A DNA stretch of 64,000 nt from DATBHW01 sp035307385 (GCA_035307385.1 DATGID010000080.1:1-64000), one strand, 5' to 3'; shown: positions 46,847 to 55,560, counted from the first letter of the stretch. The notes: generated by a model from the sequence alone, not told the origin. A program made the numbers and translations.

Positions 46847-46884
46847 TTTATAACATAGCATATTTTAAAAAGTCAATATATTGA
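46847..46884 (-). promoter_or_regulatory. AT-rich promoter of the MFS gene with 12-bp palindrome
   Basis: Minus strand TTGACT (46876-46871), 18 bp, TATAAA (46852-46847). The perfect palindrome TCAATATATTGA (46873-46884) overlaps the -35 box, a classic place for a repressor of the TetR or MarR type. The whole 46830-46915 stretch is unusually AT-rich for this genome. Confidence 0.65.
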
Positions 46885-46945
46885 TTATCTTTTTGAATAT
46901 TGGCCTGGATATTTCTTCTTTCTTCGTAAAGCGAAGCGGGCACAC

Positions 46946-46982
46946 AAAAACCCCACTGGCGCGAACGTTCGCGCCAGTGGGG
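46946..46982 (-). terminator. Rho-independent terminator after the TIGR00300 gene
   Basis: 32-bp perfect palindrome 46951-46982 (left arm CCCCACTGGCGCGAAC), with T5 following on the minus strand (46950-46946). Confidence 0.9.
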
Positions 46983-47004
46983 CTATCAGGTACAATACGG
47001 TGCT

Positions 47005-48213
47005 TCACCTCAGCGCTTCGACCAACTCCCGCAGGAAGAGTTCGGCATCGGTGACCAGACCGGCAGCCTGACTCGTTCCCCGGTCAGCCACCTTGGTCAC
47101 CACCGCAGGATTGATGTCTACCATCACTGTCTTGACCGTCGCGGGCAGGATGTTGCCGGTAGCGATGGCATGCAGCATCGAAGCAACCATAATCGCCATC
47201 TCCACGCCCCGCACCGCCCGGCGCATCTCGCGCTGCGCGGCCACCATATCGGTGATGACGCCTGGCATCGGGCCATCGTCGCGGATAGAGCCAGCCAGCA
47301 CCAGATCGACACCATGCTGCATCGCCTCGTACGTCAAGCCCTCGCGAATCAGCCCAAGCTCGACGGCACGCTTCAGCGAGCCAGTCCGGCGCACCGAATT
47401 AATGGCGCGCAAATGATGGCGGTGACCGTGTTCCACCGCCTCGCCGCTCGCCAGATTCACGCCCAGCGACGTGCCGAACATCGCCGACTCGACATCGTGG
47501 GTGATGATCGCGTTGCCGCCGAAGATCACCTGGACATAGCCCAGGCGAATCAGTTCAGCCACATATTTACCAGCGCCGGTATGGATCACCGCTGGCCCAA
47601 GGACAAACAGAATCTTGCCGCCATGCTCGCGCGTCTCGCGCATCTGGCGCGCCACTTCCTGAATCGCCAGCACCTTGGTGCGCTCGGAACTCACCTCGCT
47701 CTGCATAAAGGCAAAGAACTCGCGGTGCCGCGCGCGCTCCAGAGGAATCACCTGGATGCCGCTGTGGCCCACCACCACCTCGTCACCCACCTGCACCTCG
47801 TGCATTGGGCAGCACAGCGCCCGCCCGCCCTGGCGATCAACCACAATCGCCACATCCATTTCGATACGCTCGACCTCTACCCAGCGGCCATTCAGGCGCA
47901 CCTGCGTTGGCAGGTTGGTCGTCGAATAGAAATCATCGGGCAGCACTCCCGCCTGCTCCACGCGCTCGGTGCGCGCGTCTTGCTCGCGCACAATCGTCGC
48001 GCCAAGCTGCTGAAGCTCGGAAAGCAGCGCGCGCAGCACCTCCTCATCTGGCGCGATCACCTGCATGCGCGCATAGCTCGGCTCGTCCTTGCGGCGGCCA
48101 ATGCGCATCTCCTCCACCTCGAAGTTGCCGCCAAGGTCCATAATCATATCCCAGACGCGCGGCAGAATCAGTGAATCGATAATATGCCCGCGTAGTTCGA
48201 TTGTCTCAGTCGC
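47005..48213 (-). CDS. TIGR00300 (LOR/SDH-like) family protein, possible ornithine cyclodeaminase
   Basis: 402 residues. The N-terminal part (about 1-100: ELRGHIIDSLILPRVWDMIMDLGGNFEVEEM) is the conserved LOR/SDH domain. A middle domain has CCPMHEVQVGDEVVVGHSGIQV. The C-terminal two thirds form a Rossmann-type region with GGKILFVLGPAVIHTGAGKYVAELI and IFGGNAIITHDVE. Archaeal members are alternative ornithine cyclodeaminases (ornithine to proline), and the cyanobacterial AgrE/ArgZ C-terminal domain belongs here, so an NAD-dependent amino-acid role is likely. ATG 48213 has GAGG upstream. It lies downstream of mrp but is separated from it by a terminator. Confidence 0.85.
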   Translation of the reverse strand, partial: ATETIELRGHIIDSLILPRVWDMIMDLGGNFEVEEMRIGRRKDEPSYARMQVIAPDEEVLRALLSELQQLGATIVREQDARTERVEQAGVLPDDFYSTTNLPTQVRLNGRWVEVERIEMDVAIVVDRQGGRALCCPMHEVQVGDEVVVGHSGIQVIPLERARHREFFAFMQSEVSSERTKVLAIQEVARQMRETREHGGKILFVLGPAVIHTGAGKYVAELIRLGYVQVIFGGNAIITHDVESAMFGTSLGVNLASGEAVEHGHRHHLRAINSVRRTGSLKRAVELGLIREGLTYEAMQHGVDLVLAGSIRDDGPMPGVITDMVAAQREMRRAVRGVEMAIMVASMLHAIATGNILPATVKTVMVDINPAVVTKVADRGTSQAAGLVTDAELFLRELVEALR

Positions 48214-48239
48214 CATAAGATGCCTCACATCCACTATAA

Positions 48240-48280
48240 AATAAAAGCGGCGGATAGGCTTTTGCAGCGCCCATCCGCCG
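48240..48280 (-). terminator. Rho-independent terminator after mrp
   Basis: Minus strand CGGCGGATGGG pairs with CCTATCCGCCG (one mismatch), followed by a T-rich CTTTTATTTTAT tail. Confidence 0.8.
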
Positions 48281-48342
48281 TATATTCTCTCATCTCGTTG
48301 GCAGGTGCAAGCCCCGAAAGGAGCGCCAACCCTCGCCTGATC

Positions 48343-49365
48343 TCACTTCTTGATCTTCACGGCCTTGATGAAGTTTGCCGCCAGCGTATTGAACTCTTCG
48401 CTTTCATACGCCTCGATGTTGCCTTCGTCGCAAAGCCTGGCAATCACGGGGTCGATGGGAATCTGCGCCAGCAGGGGCGAGCCAGTGGTATACACCAGAT
48501 CAGGGCCGTTGCTGGGGCCAAAGACCTCCATATGCTCGCCGTTGGGCATCGTCATATACGCCATATTCTCCACGACGCCGACGACCTGCCCTTTGAGCGT
48601 CTTGACCATGCTGATGCACTTTTTGACGATCATGGTCGCCAGCATCTGCGGCGAAGAGACGATGATGACGCCCTCAAGCGGAATCGCCTGCATTACCGTC
48701 ATCGGCGCGTCCGACGTGCCCGGCGGCAGATCGATCAACAGATAGTCAAGCTGGCCCCAATCCACGTCGGTATAAAACTGCTTGATCGCGCTGGAAATCA
48801 TCGGGCCGCGCCAGACCACCGGGTCGCTTTCTTTCTCCAGGAACATGTTCATCGACATGACCTTGATGCCCGTGCGCGAGCGCAGCGGGTCGATGCCGCC
48901 TGTCGCGCTCTTGTTCGGCTGCCCTTTGACGCCAAACATCTTGGCAATGCTGGGGCCGGTAATGTCGCCATCCTCGATGCCCACCTTGAAGCCCTGGCGC
49001 TGCAATGACACCGCCAGCAGCCCCGTCACCAGCGATTTGCCCACGCCGCCCTTGCCGCTCATAATCGCCACGATATGCTTGATCTTGCCGCCGGTATCGC
49101 CCGCCATCGGCAGGGGAATGCCCCGGCCTGTCGGCGCGCGTTTGGCCTCGGTCAGCACCGGCTGCCCATTGGCTGCGCGGTTCAAATCCTCCAGCAGCGC
49201 ATCCACATTCAGGCGATGGGTGCGCGCGCCGCCAGCCACGCTTTCGCGCGAGCCAACATGACAGGCGCTGCACGGCAAGCCATGATTTTGAAAGACCCTT
49301 TGGGCCTGGGGATATTTTTGCACCACGTCATGAATAATCATATCCGCAGTGATGACTTCGGCCAT
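48343..49365 (-). CDS. mrp: DUF1858-Mrp/NBP35 fusion, Fe-S carrier ATPase
   Basis: 340 residues. Residues 1-65 are a DUF1858 domain (TADMIIHDVVQKYPQAQ, HGLPCSACHVGSRES, with C32-x-x-C35). From about 95 an Mrp/NBP35 P-loop ATPase follows: deviant Walker A SGKGGVGKS (103-111), EDGDITGPS, DYLLIDLPPGTSD and the switch-like VVENMAYM. Mrp proteins hold and deliver Fe-S clusters via a C-terminal CxxC just after VENM; here that position reads MTMPNGEHMEVFG, with no Cys. The DUF1858 CxxC may substitute. It is a single-gene unit with its own -10 element and terminator. Confidence 0.92.
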   Translation of the reverse strand: MAEVITADMIIHDVVQKYPQAQRVFQNHGLPCSACHVGSRESVAGGARTHRLNVDALLEDLNRAANGQPVLTEAKRAPTGRGIPLPMAGDTGGKIKHIVAIMSGKGGVGKSLVTGLLAVSLQRQGFKVGIEDGDITGPSIAKMFGVKGQPNKSATGGIDPLRSRTGIKVMSMNMFLEKESDPVVWRGPMISSAIKQFYTDVDWGQLDYLLIDLPPGTSDAPMTVMQAIPLEGVIIVSSPQMLATMIVKKCISMVKTLKGQVVGVVENMAYMTMPNGEHMEVFGPSNGPDLVYTTGSPLLAQIPIDPVIARLCDEGNIEAYESEEFNTLAANFIKAVKIKK

Positions 49366-49764
49366 AGATGCCTCCTGGCGACGCCCGCACAGCCCTGGCG
49401 CCGCACTCCATCTTCAAGAATCTTCTCAGACTGCTTTGTCGTAGCCCTGGCAGGCCAAACGAGTGAGAGCAGAGAACTGCCATACAGTCATCTTAATTCC
49501 GACTAATCTAGTCGCATTTATTATAGCACATGGCGGCTCGCCATTACCCGGTCCGCACAGGGCCAGCAGCTTCCTGCCCAAAGGTCATGAGGAAGATGCG
49601 CGCAAAAAAACCTTTCACACGGCTTTGAAGCCGGGCTGTACCTTTCTGCTAGCCCCCTGGAGGATACTTGCAATTTGGGATACAATGCTGGAGGATTCAT
49701 AAAGAAAGCGCTATGCTTCCATAAAAGAAAGCAAAGGGTTGCGACGTAAAAGGAGACAGGAGCA
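49366..49764. promoter_or_regulatory. Divergent intergenic region mrp/pdhA
   Basis: 400 nt without a gene. On the minus strand TATAAT (49525-49520) is a good -10 for mrp, and the inverted repeat CGACTA-ATC-TAGTCG (49500-49514) lies just downstream, at the start site. On the plus strand TACAAT (49681-49686) is a plausible -10 for pdhA, but no matching -35 is clear. AAAGGAG at 49750-49756 is the pdhA ribosome site. Confidence 0.5.
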
Positions 49765-50787
49765 ATGGCAATTCGGCAAGTGGCGCTGGCTGGCCTCAGC
49801 CGCGAGCAATTGCTGGGGATGTATGAGGAAATGCTGCTCATTCGGCGCTTTGAAGAGAAAGCCGCTGAAGAGTACACAAAGAGCAAGATTGGTGGCTTCA
49901 TGCACCTCTATATCGGCCAGGAGGCCCTGGGGGTGGGAGCCATCGCCACGCTGAACAAAGAAGATAAAGTCATCAGCCACTACCGTGAGCATGGGCAAGC
50001 CATCTCCAAGGGCGTGAGTCCCAGGGCCGTTATGGCAGAACTCTTTGGCCGCATCGATGGGTGCAGCAAAGGCAAGGGTGGCTCGATGCATATCCACGAT
50101 GAGGATGTGGGCATGCTCGGTGGCTACGCCATTGTCGGCGCGCAGATTGTGCTGGCCTGCGGGCTGGCGTTCGCCGCGAAATACCAGAACCAGAATCATC
50201 TGATTATGACCTTCTTTGGCGATGGCGCGGTGGATGAAGGCGCGTTTCACGAAGGGCTGAATCTAGCCTCGCTCTGGAAGCTGCCCGTCGTCTATATCTG
50301 CGAAAATAACCAGTATTCCATGGGCATGGCGGTGCAGAAAGCCTGGAGCGTGTCCGACCTGAGCACGCGCGCTGCTGCTTACTCGATGCCCTATGAGAAA
50401 GTGGACGGCATGGACCTGATCGCCGTCTACGAAGCCTGCAAACGCGCCACCGAGCGCGCCCGCAGCGGCGAAGGCCCCACGCTGCTGGAGTGCAAGACCT
50501 ACCGCTTCCGTGGACATTCTATGACAGACCCGGCCTACTATCGCACGCGCGACGAGGCCGAGCGCTGGCGCGCCTCGCAAGACCCGATCTCACTCTTCCT
50601 GGAGCGGCTGCGCGAGGGAAAACTCATTAAAGACGACGAACTCAAGGCCATTGAAGATCGCGTCGATGCAGTGGTGCAAGATGCCGTTGACTTTGCCGAC
50701 GCCAGCCCTGAGCCTCCCATGGAAGAACTTTATACCGATATTATGATGGACGATGCCAATGCCATTTCCTGGCGCTATCCCAGGTAA
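49765..50787 (+). CDS. pdhA: Pyruvate (or acetoin) dehydrogenase E1 component, alpha subunit
   Basis: 340 residues. Together with the beta subunit it decarboxylates a 2-oxo acid on thiamine diphosphate and passes the acyl group to E2. The ThDP motif is GDGAVDEGAFHEGLNLASLWKLPVV followed by ENNQYS, broken up as GDG-(about 26 residues)-NN. GGSMHI and YRFRGHSMTDPA are typical of E1alpha. The sequence is equally close in style to acetoin dehydrogenase AcoA, which has the same motifs. The beta subunit begins 53 nt later and E2 follows, so the complex is encoded in order. Confidence 0.93.
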   Translation: MAIRQVALAGLSREQLLGMYEEMLLIRRFEEKAAEEYTKSKIGGFMHLYIGQEALGVGAIATLNKEDKVISHYREHGQAISKGVSPRAVMAELFGRIDGCSKGKGGSMHIHDEDVGMLGGYAIVGAQIVLACGLAFAAKYQNQNHLIMTFFGDGAVDEGAFHEGLNLASLWKLPVVYICENNQYSMGMAVQKAWSVSDLSTRAAAYSMPYEKVDGMDLIAVYEACKRATERARSGEGPTLLECKTYRFRGHSMTDPAYYRTRDEAERWRASQDPISLFLERLREGKLIKDDELKAIEDRVDAVVQDAVDFADASPEPPMEELYTDIMMDDANAISWRYPR

Positions 50788-50840
50788 TACAGGGGCGAGC
50801 GCGCATAGGTAAGTAACCCTGTGCGGAAGGAGAAACAAGA

Positions 50841-51836
50841 GTGCGAACGATTACGTACCGCGACGCCCTGCGCGAAGCGATGCGCGAGGAAATGCGGCGC
50901 GATGAGCGGGTCTTTATTCTGGGGGAAGATGTGGCGGGCTATGGTGGCACCTACGCAGTGACCAAAGACCTGGATAAAGAGTTTGGCGAAAAGCGCGTGC
51001 TCGATACGCCGCTGGCCGAAGAAGTGATTGCCGCCACAGCGATTGGCGCGGCGATGGGCGGGCTGCGCCCCATCGCAGAGTTGATGACCATCAACTTTAG
51101 CCTGCTGGCAAGCGATCAGATTGTTAATACCGCCGCTAAAGCCCACTATATGTTTGGCGGCCAGACCCGGATTCCGATGGTGATTCGCATGCCTGGTGGC
51201 GGCGGCGCACAGCGCGGCGCGCAGCATTCGCAGTCCTTCGAGTCGTGGTACGCGCATGTGCCCGGCCTGAAGGTGGTCATGCCTGCCACGCCCTACGACG
51301 CCAAAGGTATGCTCAAATCGGCTATTCGGGATGATGACCCCATCCTGTTTATCGAGCATGAACTGCTCTACAACATCAAGGGCGAGGTGCCCGACGAGGA
51401 CGAAGAATATCTGGTGCCGCTGGATCGCGGCATTGTGCGCCGCGAAGGCTCGGATGTCAGCCTGATTACCTTCTCGCGCATGGTGCATATCTGCCTGCAA
51501 GCGGCGGAGGAACTGGCAAAAGAGGGCATCGAGGCCGAGGTCGTCGATATGCGCTCCATCCGCCCGCTCGACCTCGATCTGGCATTGGATTCGATCAAGA
51601 AGACTAATCGCGCGGTCATTGTTGAAGAAGGCTGGAAGTATTACGGGACCGGCCAGGGCATTGCCTCGCTGATCTATGAATATGGCTTCGATTGGATGGA
51701 CGCGCCAATTCAGCATGTCAGCGGCGCCGATGTGCCCATGCCCTATGCCAAGAATCTGGAGCGCGCCGCGCTGCCGGTCCGCAACGATGTCGTGCAGGCC
51801 GTTCGCAAGATCGTCCCGCAGAAGGCGAGGGTCTAG
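50841..51836 (+). CDS. pdhB: Pyruvate (or acetoin) dehydrogenase E1 component, beta subunit
   Basis: 331 residues starting at GTG 50841 with AAGGAG upstream. The transketolase-type pyrimidine domain has ILGEDVAGYGGTYAVT and DTPLAEEVIAATAIGAAMGGLRPIAE. PGGGGAQRGAQHSQSFESWYAH is the E1beta core. The C-terminal transketolase domain has VDMRSIRPLDLDLALDSIKKT and ends EEGWKYYGTGQGIASL. It partners E1alpha as an alpha2beta2 tetramer. Confidence 0.95.
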   Translation: MRTITYRDALREAMREEMRRDERVFILGEDVAGYGGTYAVTKDLDKEFGEKRVLDTPLAEEVIAATAIGAAMGGLRPIAELMTINFSLLASDQIVNTAAKAHYMFGGQTRIPMVIRMPGGGGAQRGAQHSQSFESWYAHVPGLKVVMPATPYDAKGMLKSAIRDDDPILFIEHELLYNIKGEVPDEDEEYLVPLDRGIVRREGSDVSLITFSRMVHICLQAAEELAKEGIEAEVVDMRSIRPLDLDLALDSIKKTNRAVIVEEGWKYYGTGQGIASLIYEYGFDWMDAPIQHVSGADVPMPYAKNLERAALPVRNDVVQAVRKIVPQKARV

Positions 51837-51895
51837 CGGAGACAAGCATCCCTTCCTGTTGGGAGCGCATCTCCGTTCTGGAGCACAGAAACAAT

Positions 51896-53233
51896 ATGAA
51901 TAAAGTGACTATGCCCAAAATGGGCGATACCATGGAAGAGGGGAAAATCCTCAACTGGCTCAAAAAAGAAGGCGATACGGTCAACAAGGGCGACGCGCTC
52001 GCCGAGGTCGAGACCGATAAGGTTAATATCGAGGTGGAAGCCTTTGTCAGCGGCGTGCTGCGCAAAATCTTGATTCCAGAGGGTCAGAGCGCGCCCGTCG
52101 GAGCCGACATCGCTCTGGTGGGCGACGCCAATGAGCCGCTGGAGCAAGCTGCACCCAAAGCGCCTGCCCAGGCAGCCACGCCAGACCGCGCCAGCGCGCA
52201 GCCTGGCGCTGCGCCCGCGCCCATGCGCGAAGCGCCGCGAGTCAGCGGTGCCGAAGCGCCTGCCGGTGGCAACGGACGTGCCGCGCCTGCTCCCGCGCCA
52301 CAGCCACAGCCGGTGGCGCAGGCCAGAGCAAGCGCCATCGAGGGCGAGCGTATCTTCATCAGCCCGATTGCCCGGCGCATTGCCGCCGAGCACAACCTGG
52401 ACATCAGCCAGATTCAGGGCACCGGCCCCAATGGCCGCATCATCCGCGACGATGTGGAAACCGCCTTGCGCCAGCCGCAGGCCACGCCCGCGCCAACCTT
52501 CGCGCCTGCCCCCGCGATTGCGGCGGCGCAGCCTGGCGAGGATGTGACCGTGGTGCCGCTGACGCAGATGCGCAAGACAATTGCGCGCCGGCTCTCTGCG
52601 AGCATGCAGCAAGCGCCGCACTTCTACGTCACGATGGCGATTGACATGACCAAGGCAACAGCGCTGCGCAACCAGATCAACGACTTTACCCAGACCGAAA
52701 AAGAGCCGATCAAGATCAGCTTCAACGATCTGGTCACCAAAGCCGTAGCCCTGGCGCTGGTGCGTATGCCGGAGATCAACGTCTCCTTCGATGGCGAAAA
52801 CCTGCTCTTCAAGCAGCACATCAACATCGGCCTGGCCGTGGCGCTGGAACAAGGCTTGATTGTGCCCGTCGTGCGCGATGCTGATCGCAAGGGCATTCTG
52901 GAGATTGCCCGCGAGTCGCGCAGGCTGATCGACGCCGCTCATAACAACAAGCTCAAGCCGGAAGATTTCCAGGGTGGCACCTTCTCGATCAGCAACATGG
53001 GCATGTATGGCGTCGAGGAATTCACCGCCGTCATCAATCCGCCCGAATCGGCCATTCTGGCCGTCGGCGCGATCACTCCCACGCCCGTAGTCATCGATGG
53101 GCAGGTCGTCGTGCGTGACCGCATGAAGGTCACTGTCTCCATCGATCACCGCGCCATCGATGGCGCAACTGCGGCGCGCTTCCTTCAGGAAGTCAAGCGC
53201 CTGCTAGAAGAGCCGATGGGCATGCTGGTCTAG
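51896..53233 (+). CDS. pdhC: Dihydrolipoamide acyltransferase (E2)
   Basis: 445 residues. A single lipoyl domain with lipoyl Lys K42 in EVETDKVNIEVEAF is followed by an Ala/Pro linker (about 85-155). The peripheral subunit-binding domain is ISPIARRIAAEHNLDISQI and GTGPNGRIIRDDV. The catalytic domain (from about 215) ends in VSIDHRAIDGATAARFL with the catalytic His. ATG 51896 gives a normal N-terminus at the lipoyl domain; a longer frame from 51692 overlaps pdhB. The E3 (dihydrolipoamide dehydrogenase) gene does not follow and is not in the window. A 28-bp hairpin closes the operon. Confidence 0.95.
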   Translation: MNKVTMPKMGDTMEEGKILNWLKKEGDTVNKGDALAEVETDKVNIEVEAFVSGVLRKILIPEGQSAPVGADIALVGDANEPLEQAAPKAPAQAATPDRASAQPGAAPAPMREAPRVSGAEAPAGGNGRAAPAPAPQPQPVAQARASAIEGERIFISPIARRIAAEHNLDISQIQGTGPNGRIIRDDVETALRQPQATPAPTFAPAPAIAAAQPGEDVTVVPLTQMRKTIARRLSASMQQAPHFYVTMAIDMTKATALRNQINDFTQTEKEPIKISFNDLVTKAVALALVRMPEINVSFDGENLLFKQHINIGLAVALEQGLIVPVVRDADRKGILEIARESRRLIDAAHNNKLKPEDFQGGTFSISNMGMYGVEEFTAVINPPESAILAVGAITPTPVVIDGQVVVRDRMKVTVSIDHRAIDGATAARFLQEVKRLLEEPMGMLV

Positions 53234-53254
53234 CGCCAACCAGACCCATTGATG

Positions 53255-53313
53255 CTGATGGAGACGAGCGCCGCTCCCGCTGTAGCAGCGGGAGCGGCGC
53301 TCGTCTCCATCAG
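53255..53313. terminator. 28-bp stem terminator after pdhC
   Basis: Perfect arms (left begins CTGATGGAGACGAGCG) around TAG, 21 nt after the stop codon. There is no T-run, as for several other palindromes in this window. Confidence 0.8.
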
Positions 53314-53414
53314 GCAAAATGTGACATGCGCCGCATTCCGCCCGAGCCTGACCATGGTATAATCGGCACACAAAAAGCTGGCATGATTACAAGGAGAGGC
53401 TGGTCGCCGCGCGG

Positions 53415-54017
53415 ATGAACGTCTTACGAAAATGGCTCAAGCGTATTGATAGCAGGATGCTTTGGAACGTGCTCGCAGGCTTTCTCCCAGGGGTGCTGGT
53501 TGGCGTCGGGCTGTTGTTTTTCGGGCTGATCTTGCTGGCACCTGAGCCAAACGTGCCGCCGCCGCATGAAGACAACTCTCCGGGTGATGTAGCCATCCAG
53601 TTATCACAGGACTTTCTCAGCGCCACCGCGTCGCAAAACCTGAACGGCTTTGGCATCCCCACACCGTTTGGCACCCTCCCGCTGGGAAATGTGCGCGCGC
53701 AGCCACAAAGCGGTGACCAGCTTTCGTTCATCGGCGATGTTGGTTTTCCGGTGACCGGCGCGCGCCAGGTGCTGGTGGTCACACACCCCTGCATTGACAC
53801 CAATGATCACCCCGAGTTGGTCGTGACCCGTGTCTTGCTGGGAGCCCAGCCCATCACAAATCTGGTGGGACAATCCATTCAGGACAGAATCAATAATTCC
53901 TTCAAAAGTTATAATCTGAGCATCCCTCACGAGCATCTTTCACAGCTTTACACCACACCCAACGCGCTGGTCTTGATCTACAGCAGCAGCGGCAGCGGCG
54001 GGCAACCGGCATGCTGA
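53415..54017 (+). CDS. Hypothetical signal-anchored protein
   Basis: 200 residues. A basic N-terminus (MNVLRKWLKRIDSRM) precedes one TM segment (about 19-42: VLAGFLPGVLVGVGLLFFGLILL). A Pro-rich stalk then leads to a soluble extracytoplasmic domain with no recognised motif, ending VLIYSSSGSGGQPAC. AAGGAG lies 18 nt before this ATG, farther than usual, so the start is not secure. TATAAT at about 53353 may be its -10. No function is recognised and no neighbour explains it. Confidence 0.65.
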   Translation: MNVLRKWLKRIDSRMLWNVLAGFLPGVLVGVGLLFFGLILLAPEPNVPPPHEDNSPGDVAIQLSQDFLSATASQNLNGFGIPTPFGTLPLGNVRAQPQSGDQLSFIGDVGFPVTGARQVLVVTHPCIDTNDHPELVVTRVLLGAQPITNLVGQSIQDRINNSFKSYNLSIPHEHLSQLYTTPNALVLIYSSSGSGGQPAC

Positions 54018-54132
54018 ATCGCTGAACACATGGCAGGTTCGGGGTATCGCGCGCCACAAATTCGCTCTATAATCAAAGAAAAGGCAGAAGTTTCTGCCCT
54101 CGCTTCTTAATGAGTGGAAGACAGGCGCAGCC

Positions 54133-54681
54133 ATGGAACCGAAAATGATCTTGATCGATGGCTATAACGTCATCAAAAATACTCCTGACCTGCTGGCGGT
54201 GGAGCGCCATAGTCTGGCCGCCGCCCGCGACGCGCTGGTGCGAAAACTGATCGCCAAATACCGCCATACACCCCATCAGGTGGTCGTGGTCTTCGACGCC
54301 CAGCAGCCTCGCCAGACGGAAGAGCATGTCCAGCGTATCAAGCTGATCTATACCTGCCAGGGCGAGAGCGCCGACGCGGTGATTGCCCACATGGCGCGCG
54401 AGCGGACCAGCCAGCATCAAACGGTGGTGGTCGCCAGCAACGATCAAGAGGTGCGCAGCGCGGTTGTGAGCGCGGGTGGTCAGGCAGCCAGCAGTGCCGA
54501 CCTGGCGACGCACCTGAACGCGCCGCCGCGCCTGTTGGCCCAGCGCGCGCGCTATCGCCAGGAGGTACAGCAGCGGCTGGAGTCCAAAGAGCAGGAGTAC
54601 GACCCCTCGCAGCGCTTGAAAGGCAATCCGCGTCGCCCCAAGAAGCAGCGACGCGGCCCAGCGCCTCAATCGCCCTTCTAA
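54133..54681 (+). CDS. YacP-like NYN domain ribonuclease
   Basis: 182 residues. The NYN/PIN-like fold is shown by ILIDGYNVIKNTPDL at the N-terminus, VVVVFDAQQPRQTEE in the middle and GESADAVIAHMA with VVVASNDQEVRSAVV. The three acidic residues of a PIN-like metal site are therefore present. Bacillus YacP (Rae1) cleaves ribosome-bound mRNA; the same activity is inferred. The C-terminus is basic (RRPKKQRRGPAPQ). It stands alone. Confidence 0.88.
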   Translation: MEPKMILIDGYNVIKNTPDLLAVERHSLAAARDALVRKLIAKYRHTPHQVVVVFDAQQPRQTEEHVQRIKLIYTCQGESADAVIAHMARERTSQHQTVVVASNDQEVRSAVVSAGGQAASSADLATHLNAPPRLLAQRARYRQEVQQRLESKEQEYDPSQRLKGNPRRPKKQRRGPAPQSPF

Positions 54682-54834
54682 CCCGCCTTCAAGCTTACAG
54701 GTGTGAAAAACTTCACCCTGCTGGGGTGAAATAAGAGACAGTAATTTTCGTTTGCCGCAGCCTATACTGGGTGGAGAGGATGGCGCAGGATGCCAACAGC
54801 GAGCGCTTCCTCTTTAGAACGGGGGAGCGCTGCG

Positions 54835-55200
54835 ATGGATGTTCTCACTGCTGTCTTGATCTGGCTGGCCTGCCATTTTATTGGGGATTTTGCCTTTCAA
54901 TCCGGCTGGATGTCGGAAAACAAAGGCAAAAGTTGGGAGGTCAATGCCTACCACGCGGCCACGTACACCGCCGTCTTCGTGCTGTTTGCCAGAGCAACAC
55001 CCGCCGCCATTGCGCTCATCTTCCTGACGCACTTTTGCATCGACCCTCTCAAAACGCGCTATCACCTCATCAAGCCCATCTGGGTCGATCAAGCGCTGCA
55101 TTTCATCGTCATCTTCGCATTGCTGGCGCTGCAATTTGCCTTCCCCAACTCGATCTTTGGTCTGCACGACGCGCTGCCTGGCCTGCTCTTCAGCCGATAG
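54835..55200 (+). CDS. DUF3307 membrane protein
   Basis: 121 residues, four helices. The N-terminal helix carries CHFIGDFAFQSGWMSENKGKSW, the DUF3307 signature (H-x-x-x-D-F-x-x-Q). A second conserved part is FLTHFCIDPLKTRYH, and the last helix starts WVDQALHFIVIFA. The conserved H, D and Q residues face the membrane interior, but the function is unknown. ATG 54835 has GGGGAG 7 nt upstream; a longer frame from 54790 is unlikely. Confidence 0.85.
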   Translation: MDVLTAVLIWLACHFIGDFAFQSGWMSENKGKSWEVNAYHAATYTAVFVLFARATPAAIALIFLTHFCIDPLKTRYHLIKPIWVDQALHFIVIFALLALQFAFPNSIFGLHDALPGLLFSR

Positions 55201-55269
55201 CCCTCTATCCCGTACACTTCATACGCTTTATACACTTTTGCGATACACTTTTGCGCGAGCGCAGAGCGG

Positions 55270-55299
55270 TTGACATCTCAGGTCAAACTCAGGTATGCT
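55270..55299 (+). promoter_or_regulatory. Sigma70-type promoter of the structured leader
   Basis: TTGACA (55270-55275), 18 bp, TATGCT (55294-55299). Transcription should start near 55306, leaving about 380 nt before the acetyltransferase. Confidence 0.7.
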
Positions 55300-55305
55300 C
55301 TTGTC

Positions 55306-55560
55306 AGAGCTAAGAGAAGCACATTTCCAGGTTCTTGTCTGAGAAGGTTGGCACATGGGGGGTATGGTCGTCGTGAAATTCATGCGCAAGTACGGTTTCC
55401 GTACCCGCTGCTGTGGGCATTGCATGGCCTCGGCTTCTCGCCCACGGCCATGCTGTGCCTTTTTTCAAGCCCAGGAGGCAAGGTTAACCTCTCTTTAGAG
55501 ATGCTCGGAAATGAGGCCGTGGGTGATGAAGTAATCGCCCACGGCCTTTGTGCTTCTCTG
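55306..55560 (+). ncRNA. Unidentified structured leader with two terminator-like hairpins
   Basis: Hairpin 1: GCATGGCC (55422-55429) pairs with GGCCATGC (55446-55453), followed by T6 (55460-55465), a good intrinsic terminator. Hairpin 2: AGGCCGTGGGTGA (55514-55526) pairs with TCGCCCACGGCCT (55535-55547), followed by TTTGTGCTTCT. The 12-mer TCGCCCACGGCC is present twice (55438-55449 and 55535-55546), so the hairpin 2 left arm can pair with either copy. GAGAAGC (55313-55319) also pairs with GCTTCTC (55433-55439), closing a domain of about 120 nt. I do not recognise a known riboswitch class. Confidence 0.45.

Noticed and set aside
51692..51895. N-terminal extension of E2
   Set aside because: It overlaps pdhB in another frame; the lipoyl domain starts naturally at 51896.
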